DNA of 64,000 bases from the NCBI GenBank assembly GCA_963784995.1, contig CAWATZ010000003.1, positions 2,418,001-2,482,000 of the forward strand, written 5' to 3'. This document shows, in pieces, positions 9,480-17,401 of this stretch. A program made the position numbers and the translations under genes. The notes under the pieces were generated by a model. It was not told the origin of the DNA, ran no database searches, and worked only from the letters and a program-made list of their open reading frames with translations. The stretch is from CAWATZ01 sp963784995. Lineage in GTDB: Bacteria; Planctomycetota; Planctomycetia; Gemmatales; Gemmataceae. Each line of letters begins with the position of its first letter. The stretch's first letter is position 1.

Positions 9480-10064
9480 ATGAATCGATACGGCAAGGCA
9501 GCCTTGTTACTGGGATTGGTGCTGGTGGCGCCAGCTCAAGCGTGTGGACCGACCGCGTACTATGCGCCGCAGGCCGGCATGGCCTCGCTGGCCGGCCAGT
9601 GGGAACGCAAGGAAGGCAAGGAGACCATCACCCTCTCCTTCACCGCGGATGGCCGGATGCACGTTGCCATCCCCAGCGAGGGGTTCAAACTGCACGCGAA
9701 TTGCAGCGTCACCCCGGACGGCATTGTTTACGGCATCTTCACCAGCACCGAATCAGAGGATGAGGACGAGGACAAGGACGGCGATGACTTCACCGATCAC
9801 GTCTTCTGTTTCCGTTACCGGGTCGATGAGGGCATGCTGATCGTGCGCGACTTCACGTCCTCCAGCAAGGGGCTGGCGGACGAAAAGTTCTGGGAAGGCC
9901 GCTTCAAGCGGGTCGCGACGCCTGCTGCCGTCTACACACCCGCGCCCATCTACTATTATGCGGCTCCTGCTCCCGCGTATTCCGTTCCGCCGCCGCCTGC
10001 TCCGTACGGCCCCCCGGCGCCGCCTCCGGTGCAGCAGACGCCGCGGCCCGCTGTCCGCTCGTGA
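9480..10064 (+). CDS. Exported protein with acidic loop and Pro/Ala-rich tail, unknown function
   Basis: 194 residues; GGGAGG eight bases before the ATG. A signal peptide (AALLLGLVLVAPAQA, cleavage before CGPTAYY) is followed by a beta-rich domain starting SLAGQWERKEGKETITLSF, which reads like a small lipocalin-type or DUF-type ligand fold. An acidic run (ESEDEDEDKDGDD) at about residues 91-103 might bind calcium. The tail from about 150 is Pro/Ala/Tyr-rich, as in many planctomycete surface proteins. The function is unknown. Confidence 0.75.
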   Translation: MNRYGKAALLLGLVLVAPAQACGPTAYYAPQAGMASLAGQWERKEGKETITLSFTADGRMHVAIPSEGFKLHANCSVTPDGIVYGIFTSTESEDEDEDKDGDDFTDHVFCFRYRVDEGMLIVRDFTSSSKGLADEKFWEGRFKRVATPAAVYTPAPIYYYAAPAPAYSVPPPPAPYGPPAPPPVQQTPRPAVRS

Positions 10065-10112
10065 CCCTGCTGAAAACGCCAATGAGCCGCCGGGAGCTGG
10101 TCCCGGCGGCTC

Positions 10113-10211
10113 CGCCGTTGTGGCACGGTCTCCTGACCGTGCCACCGCCGTTGTGGCACGGTCTCCCGCTGGGACGTGGCACGGTCTCCTGACCGTGCCA
10201 CGTCCCGGCGG
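10113..10211. repeat. Cluster of GTGGCACGGTCTCC palindromic repeats
   Basis: Three copies of TGGCACGGTCTCC in about 100 bp, two of them forming the hairpin GGCACGGTCTCCTGACCGTGCC. The whole cluster is flanked by CCCGGCGGCTC copies and lies between convergent genes. Confidence 0.8.
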
Positions 10212-10220
10212 CTCGTTTGT

Positions 10221-10958
10221 TCAGGGCTTGCGACCCTCCAGTTCGGTGATCTTGCGGTTGGCTTCGTCCAGGTGCTTGGGATCGTGTTCAAACTTGGTGA
10301 TGTCCTTGTAGATCTCCAGAGCATGGGAGCGATCCCCTTGCCGTTCGTAGAGACGAGCGGCACGCTGCCGGGAGTCGTGGTGCGTCTGGGGGTTCCACTG
10401 GAAGTTGCGTTCGTAGTAGACGGCGGCCCGGCTATTTTGGCGGAAGGCCCGCGACTCGTAAACGTCGCCCAGCATGAACGCGGCCTCGTCGATCTTGTTG
10501 CTCTGCGGGTGCTTGCTCAGCAGCTGCTGCAGGACCAGCTCGGTCCGCCGCTGATTGTCCACGTAATCGGTGCCCCAGCCCTTGTCCTTGTACAGGAGGG
10601 CCCGACGCATCAGTTCGTTGGCCTCGGGAATGTTGTACAGCGGCTTGAGATTCGGGGGCGGCACGTCCAGTGCCAACACGTAAGCGAACTTGCCGGTGCG
10701 GTGATACTGGAGCAGCTCGTCCTCGGCCCAGCGGGCTCGTTCCACCTCGCCGGCCTTGATGTAGTAGGCCCGCAGCGTTTCCAGCGATTCCTGATATTCC
10801 TTCCGGGCCGCGATGACGCGCTCGACCAGCGGATGGTCGGCGTTGTTGCCGTTGCTGGGGCCGGGCTTCTTGTCCTGGCTGCCGTGCTGGCCCCAGACGA
10901 CCGCCGTGCCACACAGGCCCACGAGGAGCCAGAGAGGAATGGTTCGCACCGATCGCAT
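10221..10958 (-). CDS. Exported TPR-like protein
   Basis: 245 residues with signal peptide IPLWLLVGLCGTAVVWG (cleavage after about residue 23). The mature part is highly charged and alpha-helical, with tetratricopeptide-like helix pairs: VERARWAEDELLQYH, NKIDEAAFMLGDVYE, QRAARLYERQGDRSHALEIY. The last two resemble the periplasmic YbgF/BamD type of TPR. A scaffold role in the periplasm is the likely reading; partners are unknown. Confidence 0.75.
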   Translation of the reverse strand: MRSVRTIPLWLLVGLCGTAVVWGQHGSQDKKPGPSNGNNADHPLVERVIAARKEYQESLETLRAYYIKAGEVERARWAEDELLQYHRTGKFAYVLALDVPPPNLKPLYNIPEANELMRRALLYKDKGWGTDYVDNQRRTELVLQQLLSKHPQSNKIDEAAFMLGDVYESRAFRQNSRAAVYYERNFQWNPQTHHDSRQRAARLYERQGDRSHALEIYKDITKFEHDPKHLDEANRKITELEGRKP

Positions 10959-10975
10959 CCTTGCCCTCCTTCCGC

Positions 10976-11059
10976 AGGCCGGCGCTGCAGGGAACGCCCT
11001 CCGTGGCGTTCCGCGTGGGACCGGAACGCCACGGAGGGCGTTCCCTGCAGCGCCGGCCT
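10976..11059. repeat. 84-bp palindrome between 10958 and 11074 genes
   Basis: Left arm starts AGGCCGGCGCTGCAGGGAAC; the arms are exact reverse complements of roughly 36 nt around a short loop. It lies upstream of the TPR gene and just past the stop of the PIN/TRAM gene. Confidence 0.92.
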
Positions 11060-11073
11060 ACCGAAATCCTCGC

Positions 11074-12216
11074 TCAACCCACGGAGGAGTTCGGACCGCC
11101 CGATTTCATTTCGATGCGGCCAAAGATCATCCGACCCGCGGGCGTTTGCAAGACGCTGGTGACCGTGATGTTCACTTCCTGGCCAATGTGGGCCCGACCA
11201 TGCTCCACCACGATCATGGTGCCGTCTTCGAGGTAGCCGACGCCCTGGCCAACCTGGTCGCCGGGCTTGACCACGCGGACGAGCATGGTCTCGCCGGGCA
11301 GGGCCACCGACTTGAGCGAGTTGGCCAGCTCGTTGAGGTTGATCACCTCAACCCCTTGAAGCTGGGCAATCTTGTTGAGGTTGTAGTCGTTGGTGACCAC
11401 GCGGGCGCCCAGCGCCTTGGCCAGCACCACCAGCCGTTCATCGACCTTCTGGACCTCCCGCAGTTCCGGCAAATTGGTGTCATGGATCTGAAGCTCCACC
11501 TTGGGGTTGGTCTGCATCCGCTTGAGCATGTCCAGACCCCGCCGGCCCCGGTTCCTCTTCAGCTTGTCGGAACTATCGGCCACGCTTTGCAGTTCCTGCA
11601 GCACGAAGCGCGGCACGATCAGCTTGGTGTCGATAAAGCGTGTATCACATATGTCGGCAATCCGGCCGTCAATAATTACACTGGTATCAAGAACCAGTGG
11701 CCGGGCCCCCTTGACCTGGCGGGAAAACTCGACGTAGGGGATGATGAAGCGGAACTCGTCCTTGGTCTGCAGCAGCGTCGAGATGGAGATGTAGCAGCAG
11801 ATCACGGTGATCAGCAGGCTGAGGACGCGCCGCTGCGGCTGCGGCTGAGCGACAGCAGCCTTGGCGGCATCCCAGTCAAAGATGAAGGGCTCCAGGGCGG
11901 TGGACAGAATGTTGCCCAGGAGCAGCCCAAGCAGCAGGCCAAAGTAGATGGCCGACAGGGTGGTGATCTGCTTGTTGCTGGTCAGCACGTCGGTGAGCAC
12001 GATCAGCACGCCGCTGCTGAGAATGCCAAAAAAGGACAGCCAGGCGTAGTACACGTCCTGGGCCTGGTAGAAGTGGCGGGCGGCCAGCAGCGAGATGGCG
12101 ATGATCAGGGCGCCGAACATGCCCCGCAGCAGCCACAGCAGCAGCAGGTCCGAGGAGGGTTGCTGCGCGTTGCTGGGGAACCAACGGGCCAGAAGAGATC
12201 GGAACTTGGCGAACAC
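11074..12216 (-). CDS. PIN/TRAM-domain membrane protein (YacL-like)
   Basis: 380 residues from a GTG start at 12216. Four hydrophobic helices fill residues 25-155. The PIN nuclease domain follows, beginning VLDTSVIIDGRIADI, with further acidic residues in DERLVVLAKALGARVVTNDYN. It ends with a TRAM-type beta-barrel (about 300-375, PGDQVGQGVGYLEDGTMIVVEHG). This is the architecture of the YacL family, putative membrane-anchored RNases. The natural substrate is not known. Next upstream on the same strand is the dGTPase gene, separated by a repeat array. Confidence 0.9.
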   Translation of the reverse strand: MFAKFRSLLARWFPSNAQQPSSDLLLLWLLRGMFGALIIAISLLAARHFYQAQDVYYAWLSFFGILSSGVLIVLTDVLTSNKQITTLSAIYFGLLLGLLLGNILSTALEPFIFDWDAAKAAVAQPQPQRRVLSLLITVICCYISISTLLQTKDEFRFIIPYVEFSRQVKGARPLVLDTSVIIDGRIADICDTRFIDTKLIVPRFVLQELQSVADSSDKLKRNRGRRGLDMLKRMQTNPKVELQIHDTNLPELREVQKVDERLVVLAKALGARVVTNDYNLNKIAQLQGVEVINLNELANSLKSVALPGETMLVRVVKPGDQVGQGVGYLEDGTMIVVEHGRAHIGQEVNITVTSVLQTPAGRMIFGRIEMKSGGPNSSVG

Positions 12217-12360
12217 GAGCTATCCTCCCAAGGAGCGCGGCAGCGGTGGGGTAGTGCAACCGAGTCCGCGCCTGCCTGGACGCAGCGAGCCTGCGGCACT
12301 CCCTGAAGTGCTTTCCAATCCCTGGTGAAGGCAGAACGCTTCTCGTCAACTGTGACTATC

Positions 12361-12387
12361 TTATACGATGCTGTACGGTTGGAACAG
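12361..12387. repeat. Duplicated 3' end of the dGTPase gene, copy A
   Basis: 27 nt, 24 of them identical to 12573-12599, which is the genuine end of the dGTPase gene. Read on the minus strand both copies encode LFQPYSIV and a stop. The two copies flank the tandem array between them like a long target duplication. Confidence 0.85.
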
Positions 12388-12409
12388 ACACAAGCCCGAA
12401 GCCAGCGCC

Positions 12410-12537
12410 GGGATGGTCGGACGGTCCCGGCTGGCGCTGGGATGGTCGGCCGGTCCCGGCGCTGGCGCTTCGGGATGGTCGGCCGGTCCCGGCGCTGGCG
12501 CTTCGGGATGGTCGGCCGGTCCCGGCGCTGGCGCTTC
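12410..12537. repeat. Minisatellite, 33-bp unit, three exact copies plus one degenerate
   Basis: Exact units at 12439-12471, 12472-12504 and 12505-12537 (each starting GGGATGGTCGGCCGGTCCCG), preceded by a degenerate copy from 12410. Just left, ACAAGCCCGAAGCCAGCGCC is the inverse of the array's right edge, so the insertion as a whole has inverted ends. There are no unique spacers, so it is not a CRISPR. On the minus strand the units could encode PEAPAPGPADH, resembling the in-frame EAPAEP repeats in ppk. Confidence 0.92.
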
Positions 12538-12572
12538 GGGCTTGTGTTCGAGCAACCCGCAACAACGCCATT

Positions 12573-13742
12573 TTAGACGATACTGTACGGCTGGAACAGG
12601 CGGAGGTACTCGTCCAGGGCGTAACGATCGGTCATGCCCGCCAGGTAATCGCAAACCACGCGCTCGGTCCCCTCAGCAGCGGAGCGGCGAAAATAGCGTT
12701 CCGGCAGCAGTTGCGGCGCCTGGACAAACTCGGCGAAGAGCATCTGCACGATCCGCTGTCCCTTGAGGGTCATGCGCTGCACCCGGTAGTGCTGGTAGAC
12801 CCGGCGGTGCAGGAAGGCCTCCAGCTCCTGCTTGAGCGCCGCCATCTCCGGTCCCGGCTCGACCAGGGTTCCCGGATGGCAGCGCACATCCTCGACGGTG
12901 CGAATGCGCTCCTGGCGCAGTCGCTGCTGAGTGTGTTCCAGCAGGTCGGTTACCTGCCAGTCGATCAGGGCCCGGACCAGGGTGGACTGAAACTGCTCCG
13001 GCCGCAGCGGCAGCTTCCGCTGCTGGGTCTGTTCCAGGGCCCGGCGCCAGATGGTGACCGGCTCCAGGTCGGCCGGGGCGATCAGACCGACGCTGAGGGC
13101 GTCGTCCACGTCATGAGCATCATAGGCCAGGCTGTCGGCGGCATCCGCGACCTGGGCCTCCAGCAGTGGCTGGCCCACTCCGGCAAAGGGAGCGGTCTCC
13201 GGACGGTCCAGCTTCCGGCTGTGCAGGGCCATCGCCTCCAGCACCTCCCAGGAGAGGTTCAGCCCGGGAAAGTCCGCATAGGGATATTCCAGCACCTGCA
13301 CAATCCGCAGCCCGTGGAGATTGTGTTCAAAGCCACCGTGGTCCCGCATGCACTCCTCCAGGGCCTTCTCGCCGGCATGGCCGAAGGGGGGATGGCCCAG
13401 GTCGTGCGACAGGGCAATGCTTTCGGTCAGGTCCTCGTTCAGGCCCAGCCGGCGGGCGATGGTCCGGCTGATCTGGGCGACTTCCAGGGTATGAGTCAGC
13501 CGGGTGCGGTGGTGGTCGTTGGTCTGCGTGACCAGCACCTGGGTCTTGTGCATCAGCCGGCGAAAGGCGGTGCAGTGGACGATGCGATCGCGGTCGCGCT
13601 GGTAGAGGGTGCGGTAGGGGTGAGGCGGCTCGGGGTAATGCCGGCCCCGGCTCTGGCGGGTGCGCATGGCGTAGGGGGCCAGCACCTCTTCTTCGCGGTC
13701 CAGCCAGTCCGGCGGCTCAAAGGGAACGAAATCGTCGGACAT
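12573..13742 (-). CDS. dgt: Deoxyguanosinetriphosphate triphosphohydrolase-like protein
   Basis: 389 residues. N-terminal FRRLMHKTQV and the HD-domain metal site H84, H113-D114 (SHDLGHPPFGH) identify the short bacterial dGTPase-like subfamily. These enzymes cleave dNTPs to nucleoside and triphosphate, controlling dNTP pools. The C-terminal half is helical with typical HRRVYQHYRVQRM. Its last nine codons are repeated 212 bp downstream, beyond a tandem array. The ATG at 13742 is preceded by a large palindrome that also covers the end of the upstream HIT gene. Confidence 0.93.
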   Translation of the reverse strand: MSDDFVPFEPPDWLDREEEVLAPYAMRTRQSRGRHYPEPPHPYRTLYQRDRDRIVHCTAFRRLMHKTQVLVTQTNDHHRTRLTHTLEVAQISRTIARRLGLNEDLTESIALSHDLGHPPFGHAGEKALEECMRDHGGFEHNLHGLRIVQVLEYPYADFPGLNLSWEVLEAMALHSRKLDRPETAPFAGVGQPLLEAQVADAADSLAYDAHDVDDALSVGLIAPADLEPVTIWRRALEQTQQRKLPLRPEQFQSTLVRALIDWQVTDLLEHTQQRLRQERIRTVEDVRCHPGTLVEPGPEMAALKQELEAFLHRRVYQHYRVQRMTLKGQRIVQMLFAEFVQAPQLLPERYFRRSAAEGTERVVCDYLAGMTDRYALDEYLRLFQPYSIV

Positions 13743-13758
13743 GAGGGAATTCCCTGAC

Positions 13759-13854
13759 GTTTAGCCGCGACGCAGCGGCGCAGCGGCGCAGCGGAGCGCG
13801 CGTTTGCCACCACAAACGCGCGCTCCGCTGCGCGGCTCCGCGTCGCGGCTAAAC
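13759..13854. repeat. 96-bp palindrome covering the HIT gene stop
   Basis: Left arm begins GTTTAGCCGCGACGCAGCGG and the right arm ends in its complement CCGCGTCGCGGCTAAAC. The right arm supplies the stop codon of the HIT gene (TAG, 13851-13849). A shorter, imperfect relative lies at 20113-20166. Confidence 0.92.
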
Positions 13855-14361
13855 GGTTGGCGTTTTGCTGCTGTTCTCCAACCGCTGCCGCAGCAGGTCG
13901 TACAGCGCCTCCAGCGATTGCACGATCACCTTGGTATCGCTCAGCACCGGCATGAAGTTGGTATCGCCGTTCCAGCGCGGCACCACGTGCCAGTGCAGAT
14001 GGCCCGGCAGGCCGGCCCCGGCCGCGGCCCCCAGGTTCAGGCCGACGTTGAAACCATCCGGACGCATCAGCTCGGACACGAGCTGGACCCCGTGCCGGAC
14101 CGTCTCCATCACCTCCAGCAACTCCTCGGAGGTCAATTCCGCCAGGCCGCCCTTGTGGGTCCGGGGGGCGATCAGCAGATGGCCGTTGTTGTAGGGAAAG
14201 CGATTGAGCAGCAGGACGCTCAGCGGCGTGCGCCAGACGATCAGACTGGCCCGGTCCTCGTCCCGGGCCAGCCCCGCACAGATAAAACAGCTATCGTCGG
14301 GGACCTCTTGCCGGCCCGCGGTCACGTAGGAAAGCCGCCACGGGGCCCAGAGTTGTTCCAT
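13849..14361 (-). CDS. HIT family nucleotide hydrolase/transferase
   Basis: 170 residues. The histidine triad HLHWHVVP places H121, H123 and H125, the last or middle being the nucleophile position. The N-terminus WAPWRLSYV and CFIC (Cys25, Cys28) fit the Ap4A phosphorylase-like/HIT branch found in actinobacteria and planctomycetes, where the cysteines help bind zinc. Likely substrate: dinucleoside polyphosphates or nucleotide monophosphoramidates. The final codons and stop fall in the palindrome at 13759-13854. Confidence 0.92.
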   Translation of the reverse strand: MEQLWAPWRLSYVTAGRQEVPDDSCFICAGLARDEDRASLIVWRTPLSVLLLNRFPYNNGHLLIAPRTHKGGLAELTSEELLEVMETVRHGVQLVSELMRPDGFNVGLNLGAAAGAGLPGHLHWHVVPRWNGDTNFMPVLSDTKVIVQSLEALYDLLRQRLENSSKTPTV

Positions 14362-14463
14362 GCTTCTCTCCTGCTTGGCCTGCGAGAACCTTTCTTCTTG
14401 CCGTCCTGCTTTCTATCATAATGAACGTGGTTCTCCGAAGCGTCCAGCCGGACTGGAGGCGGC

Positions 14464-14567
14464 ACCCAGGGTTCACACCCTGGTCTATTGACTGCCGCCC
14501 CTTCGGGGCTGAAGACAACAAGCCCCGAAGGGGCGGCAGTCAATAGACCAGGACGTGAGTCCTGGGT
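14464..14567. repeat. About 100-bp nested palindrome upstream of rpmF
   Basis: Outer arms ACCCAGG/CCTGGGT enclose an inner 34-nt-arm hairpin containing TGACTGCCGCCCCTTCGGGG. It lies between the divergent HIT and rpmF genes and ends ten bases before the rpmF promoter -35. Confidence 0.88.
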
Positions 14568-14576
14568 CGGCTCGCC

Positions 14577-14605
14577 TTGACAGGCTTGCCGATTTTCCCT
14601 AGCAT
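14577..14605 (+). promoter_or_regulatory. Predicted sigma70-type promoter of the rpmF-plsX unit
   Basis: TTGACA at 14577-14582, 17-nt spacer, TAGCAT at 14600-14605, about 44 bp upstream of the rpmF ATG. Confidence 0.6.
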
Positions 14606-14648
14606 AACGAACTTTCCTTTTGACACTCGAGAGCAAGGCGAAGCGATC

Positions 14649-14840
14649 ATGGCTGTTCCGAAGAGACGTACCTCCCACGCCCGGCAGGGCAAGCGGCGGA
14701 GCCATCAGCACCTCAAACCGCTGGAGATCCAGTACTGTCCCAACTGCGAGCATCCGGTGCTGCCGCACCGGATCTGTGCCAACTGCGGCCACTACCACGG
14801 CCGGGAAGTGATTGCCCAGAAGACGAAGAAGGAGAAGTGA
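14649..14840 (+). CDS. rpmF: 50S ribosomal protein L32
   Basis: 63 residues beginning MAVPKRRTS, the universal L32 start, so the upstream in-frame ATG-like start is rejected. Two cysteine pairs, CPNC and CANC, form the zinc ribbon of the C+ type of L32. It is a structural protein of the large subunit. plsX starts 3 nt after its stop, the classical rpmF-plsX linkage that joins translation to lipid synthesis. Confidence 0.98.
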   Translation: MAVPKRRTSHARQGKRRSHQHLKPLEIQYCPNCEHPVLPHRICANCGHYHGREVIAQKTKKEK

Positions 14841-14843
14841 TCC

Positions 14844-15860
14844 ATGCGGATAGCGCTGGACGCGATGGGGGGCGATTTTGCCCCGGAGCCGATCGTCGCC
14901 GGCGCCGTGCAGGCCGTGGCCGAGGACCCCGAACTGAGCGTCCTGCTGGTCGGCGACCAGGCCCGGGTGGAGCCGTGCCTCGCCTCGGCGGCCAACCGCG
15001 AGCGGCTGGAGATCTTCCATTGCAGCCAGGCGATCGGCATGGAAGAAAGCCCCGTCGAAGGACTGCGCAAGAAGCCCGACAATTCCATCAGCCGCTGCTG
15101 GCAATTGCTGGCCCACCGCAAGGTCGATGGCGTGGTCAGCGCCGGCAACACCGGTGCGATGGTGGCCGGCGGTCTGTTCCTCAAGCGCTTCCTCAAAAAC
15201 GTCCGCCGGCCCGGCATCGCCGCCATGATGCCGACGCTGCGCGGCCCCAGCGTCATGATTGACGTGGGGGCCAATTCCAGCCCCAAGGCCGAGCACCTGT
15301 TTCAGTATGGCGTGATGGGCAGCATCTTTGCCCGCCACATCCTCCAGAAACCCCGGCCGACCATCGGTCTGATGAACATCGGCTCGGAGGAGGGCAAGGG
15401 CCACGGCCTGGCCAAGGAGACGTTTGCCCTGTTCAACGCCAGTCCGCTCCGCGAGCAGTTTGTCGGCAACGTCGAGGGGCGCGACATTAACCGCGGCGTC
15501 GTGGACGTGATTGTCTGCGACGGCTTTGTCGGCAACGTGGTCCTCAAGAACAGCGAAGGGATCTTCGAGTTCGCCCTCAAGCTGGTGGCTCAGGAAGTGT
15601 TAAGCGTGCTGACGGTCGAGCGCGAAAAGGCGGAGAAGGCCCTGCACGACCTGATGATGCGCTACGACTACAGCGCCTTCGGCGGCGCTCCGCTGCTGGG
15701 CATTGATGGCATCTGCATCATCTGCCACGGCAGTTCCCGGGAGCGGGCCATCAAGAACGCCCTGGCCGTCGGCGCCCGCTACGCCCGGGCCCGGCTCAAC
15801 GAACTGATCGTCCAGGAACTGGAAAGCAGCCCCGCCCTCTCTGCAACCTCCGAGGAGTAA
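14844..15860 (+). CDS. plsX: Phosphate acyltransferase PlsX
   Basis: 338 residues, normal length. Begins IALDAMGGDFAP, the PlsX signature, with SAGNTGAMVAGG and IDVGAN further on. It makes acyl-phosphate from acyl-ACP for PlsY-dependent phospholipid synthesis. GGAG precedes the ATG; the gene is co-transcribed with rpmF. A repeat-rich palindrome separates it from fabD. Confidence 0.97.
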   Translation: MRIALDAMGGDFAPEPIVAGAVQAVAEDPELSVLLVGDQARVEPCLASAANRERLEIFHCSQAIGMEESPVEGLRKKPDNSISRCWQLLAHRKVDGVVSAGNTGAMVAGGLFLKRFLKNVRRPGIAAMMPTLRGPSVMIDVGANSSPKAEHLFQYGVMGSIFARHILQKPRPTIGLMNIGSEEGKGHGLAKETFALFNASPLREQFVGNVEGRDINRGVVDVIVCDGFVGNVVLKNSEGIFEFALKLVAQEVLSVLTVEREKAEKALHDLMMRYDYSAFGGAPLLGIDGICIICHGSSRERAIKNALAVGARYARARLNELIVQELESSPALSATSEE

Positions 15861-15864
15861 AAAG

Positions 15865-15943
15865 CAGGAGTCAGGAGTCAGGGGTCAGGAGTCATAAACG
15901 CAGCTTGATTCCTGACTCCTGACTCCTGACTCCTGACCCCTGA
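15865..15943. repeat. Palindrome built from CAGGAGT heptamers between plsX and fabD
   Basis: Left side carries iterated GTCAGGAGTCAGGGGTCAGG, right side the complementary CTGACTCCTGACTCC series. It ends 3 nt before the fabD ATG, so no Shine-Dalgarno sequence remains in front of fabD; the hairpin may affect fabD translation. Confidence 0.88.
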
Positions 15944-15946
15944 ATC

Positions 15947-16855
15947 ATGGCACGGACCGCATTTCTGTTTCCCGGCCAGGGTGCCCAGTACGTCGGCATG
16001 GGCAAGGCCCTGTACCAAGCGCTGCCGGCCGCCCGCCGATTGTTTGACGAGGCCTCCTCCGTCCTTGGCTATAATTTAATGGAGCTGTGCGCCAGCGGAC
16101 CGGCCGAGCGCCTGGATGCGACGGCGGTGAGTCAGCCGGCCATCTTTGTCGCCAGCCTGGCCGCCCTGGAGTCGCTCAAGGCGTCCAACCCGGACGCACC
16201 TGCCGAGGTGGTCGCCACGGCGGGATTGAGCCTGGGCGAATATACCGCCCTGGTTTTTGCCGGGGCGCTGGACTTTGCCGACGGACTGCGGGTGGTGCAG
16301 CAGCGCGGTCAGGCCATGCAGGCCGCCTCCGACAGTAACCCCGGAGGGATGGTCAGCATCCTGGGACTGGAGCAGGCGGGTGTCGAGGAGCTGGTCGCGA
16401 AGGCCAGCCAGCACGGGCTGCTGCGGATCGCCAACCTCCTTTGCCCCGGGAACATTGCGGTTTCGGGAGAGAAACCGGCCTGCGACGCCGTGGAGAAGCT
16501 GGCGGCGGAAGCAGGTCGGGCCAAGACGGTCCGCCTGGCGGTGGCCGGGGCCTTTCACACGCCGCTGATGAAGCCGGCCGACGACAAGCTGGCTCAGGCC
16601 CTGGGGCGCGTGACACTGCGGCCGCCGAAGGTGCCTGTATGGTCGAACGTGGACGCGAAGCCGCACACCGACCCGGAGGAGATCCGAGGCCTGCTCGTGC
16701 GGCAAGTGGTCCAGCCGGTACTGTGGGAGCAGACGCTGCGCGGCCTGCTCGAGGCGGGCTGTGACCGCTTCTGCGAGATTGGGCCGGGCCGGGTGCTGGC
16801 AGGACTGCTCAAGCGCGTGCAGCGCAAGGCGGAGATGACCAACGTCCCGGCGTGA
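15947..16855 (+). CDS. fabD: Malonyl-CoA:ACP transacylase
   Basis: 302 residues, usual length. FPGQGAQ near the start, active-site Ser95 in GLSLGEY and His204 in GAFHTPLM are all in place. It loads malonyl groups on ACP for fatty acid elongation. It is part of the plsX-fabD-acpP-fabF series. The upstream palindrome reaches to 3 nt from the ATG. Confidence 0.97.
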   Translation: MARTAFLFPGQGAQYVGMGKALYQALPAARRLFDEASSVLGYNLMELCASGPAERLDATAVSQPAIFVASLAALESLKASNPDAPAEVVATAGLSLGEYTALVFAGALDFADGLRVVQQRGQAMQAASDSNPGGMVSILGLEQAGVEELVAKASQHGLLRIANLLCPGNIAVSGEKPACDAVEKLAAEAGRAKTVRLAVAGAFHTPLMKPADDKLAQALGRVTLRPPKVPVWSNVDAKPHTDPEEIRGLLVRQVVQPVLWEQTLRGLLEAGCDRFCEIGPGRVLAGLLKRVQRKAEMTNVPA

Positions 16856-16860
16856 TCTAT

Positions 16861-16993
16861 CGACCCCTGCCGGCTTGCCCGGCAGGTGAAGCAGGTCAAC
16901 GGCTAGATGGGCAGGAGAAAAGAAAAGTCTTTGTTCTGCCGCCTCCTCTAGCTTCGGACCTGCTTCACCTGCCGGGCAAGCCGGCAGGGGTCG
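16861..16993. repeat. 133-bp inverted repeat between fabD and acpP
   Basis: 37-nt arms at 16861-16897 and 16957-16993 (left arm CGACCCCTGCCGGCTTGCCC) flank a 59-nt loop containing AGAAAAGAAAAG. The loop is longer than in the other palindromes of the window. Confidence 0.9.
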
Positions 16994-17155
16994 AGAAAAA
17001 TGTCCGACCCTCCGCCCATGTGGGGAGAGGGGAGAGAAAAGGTAAAAGCCCTTGCCGGGCAAGGGCCTGCTGTGGTACATAACCCGGAACGGCGATCCGG
17101 GTACGGGCTGATCGCCGATCCCCGGAAGGTCCGTTTGCTGTGGAGGTTTACGACC

Positions 17156-17401
17156 GTGGCTTCCTCTGTTGAAGAGCGTGTCATCGATATTGTGTGCGAG
17201 AACCTCGGCGTCAACAAGGAACAGGTCACTCGTCAGACCTCGTTCACCGAAGACGTGGGAGCCGACTCGCTGGACATCGTGGAACTGGTCATGGAACTGG
17301 AAGAGGAGTTTGAGATCACCATTCCGGACGACCAGGCCGAGAAGATCAAGACGGTAGGCGAGGCGATCGATTACATCGAGCGGGAGCAAGCCAAGAAATG
17401 A
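17156..17401 (+). CDS. acpP: Acyl carrier protein
   Basis: 81 residues from a GTG at 17156, preceded by TGGAGG with 9-nt spacing; the longer in-frame ATG at 17000 would add a non-homologous leader. The protein is acidic, with Ser38 in GADSLD for 4'-phosphopantetheine attachment. It carries the growing acyl chain. Its stop overlaps the fabF start (ATGA). Confidence 0.96.
   Translation: MASSVEERVIDIVCENLGVNKEQVTRQTSFTEDVGADSLDIVELVMELEEEFEITIPDDQAEKIKTVGEAIDYIEREQAKK

Noticed and set aside
12410..12537. Possible CRISPR array
   Set aside because: Units abut directly with no unique spacers, and no cas gene is near.
12361..12654. 97-codon minus-strand frame through the minisatellite
   Set aside because: Reads through repeat units and ends in the duplicated dgt tail in a different frame; no ribosome binding site.
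14577..14648. N-terminal extension of L32
   Set aside because: All L32 proteins start MAVPK..., and the stretch holds a promoter.
17000..17155. N-terminal extension of the acyl carrier protein
   Set aside because: Not ACP-like; a good ribosome binding site precedes the GTG at 17156.
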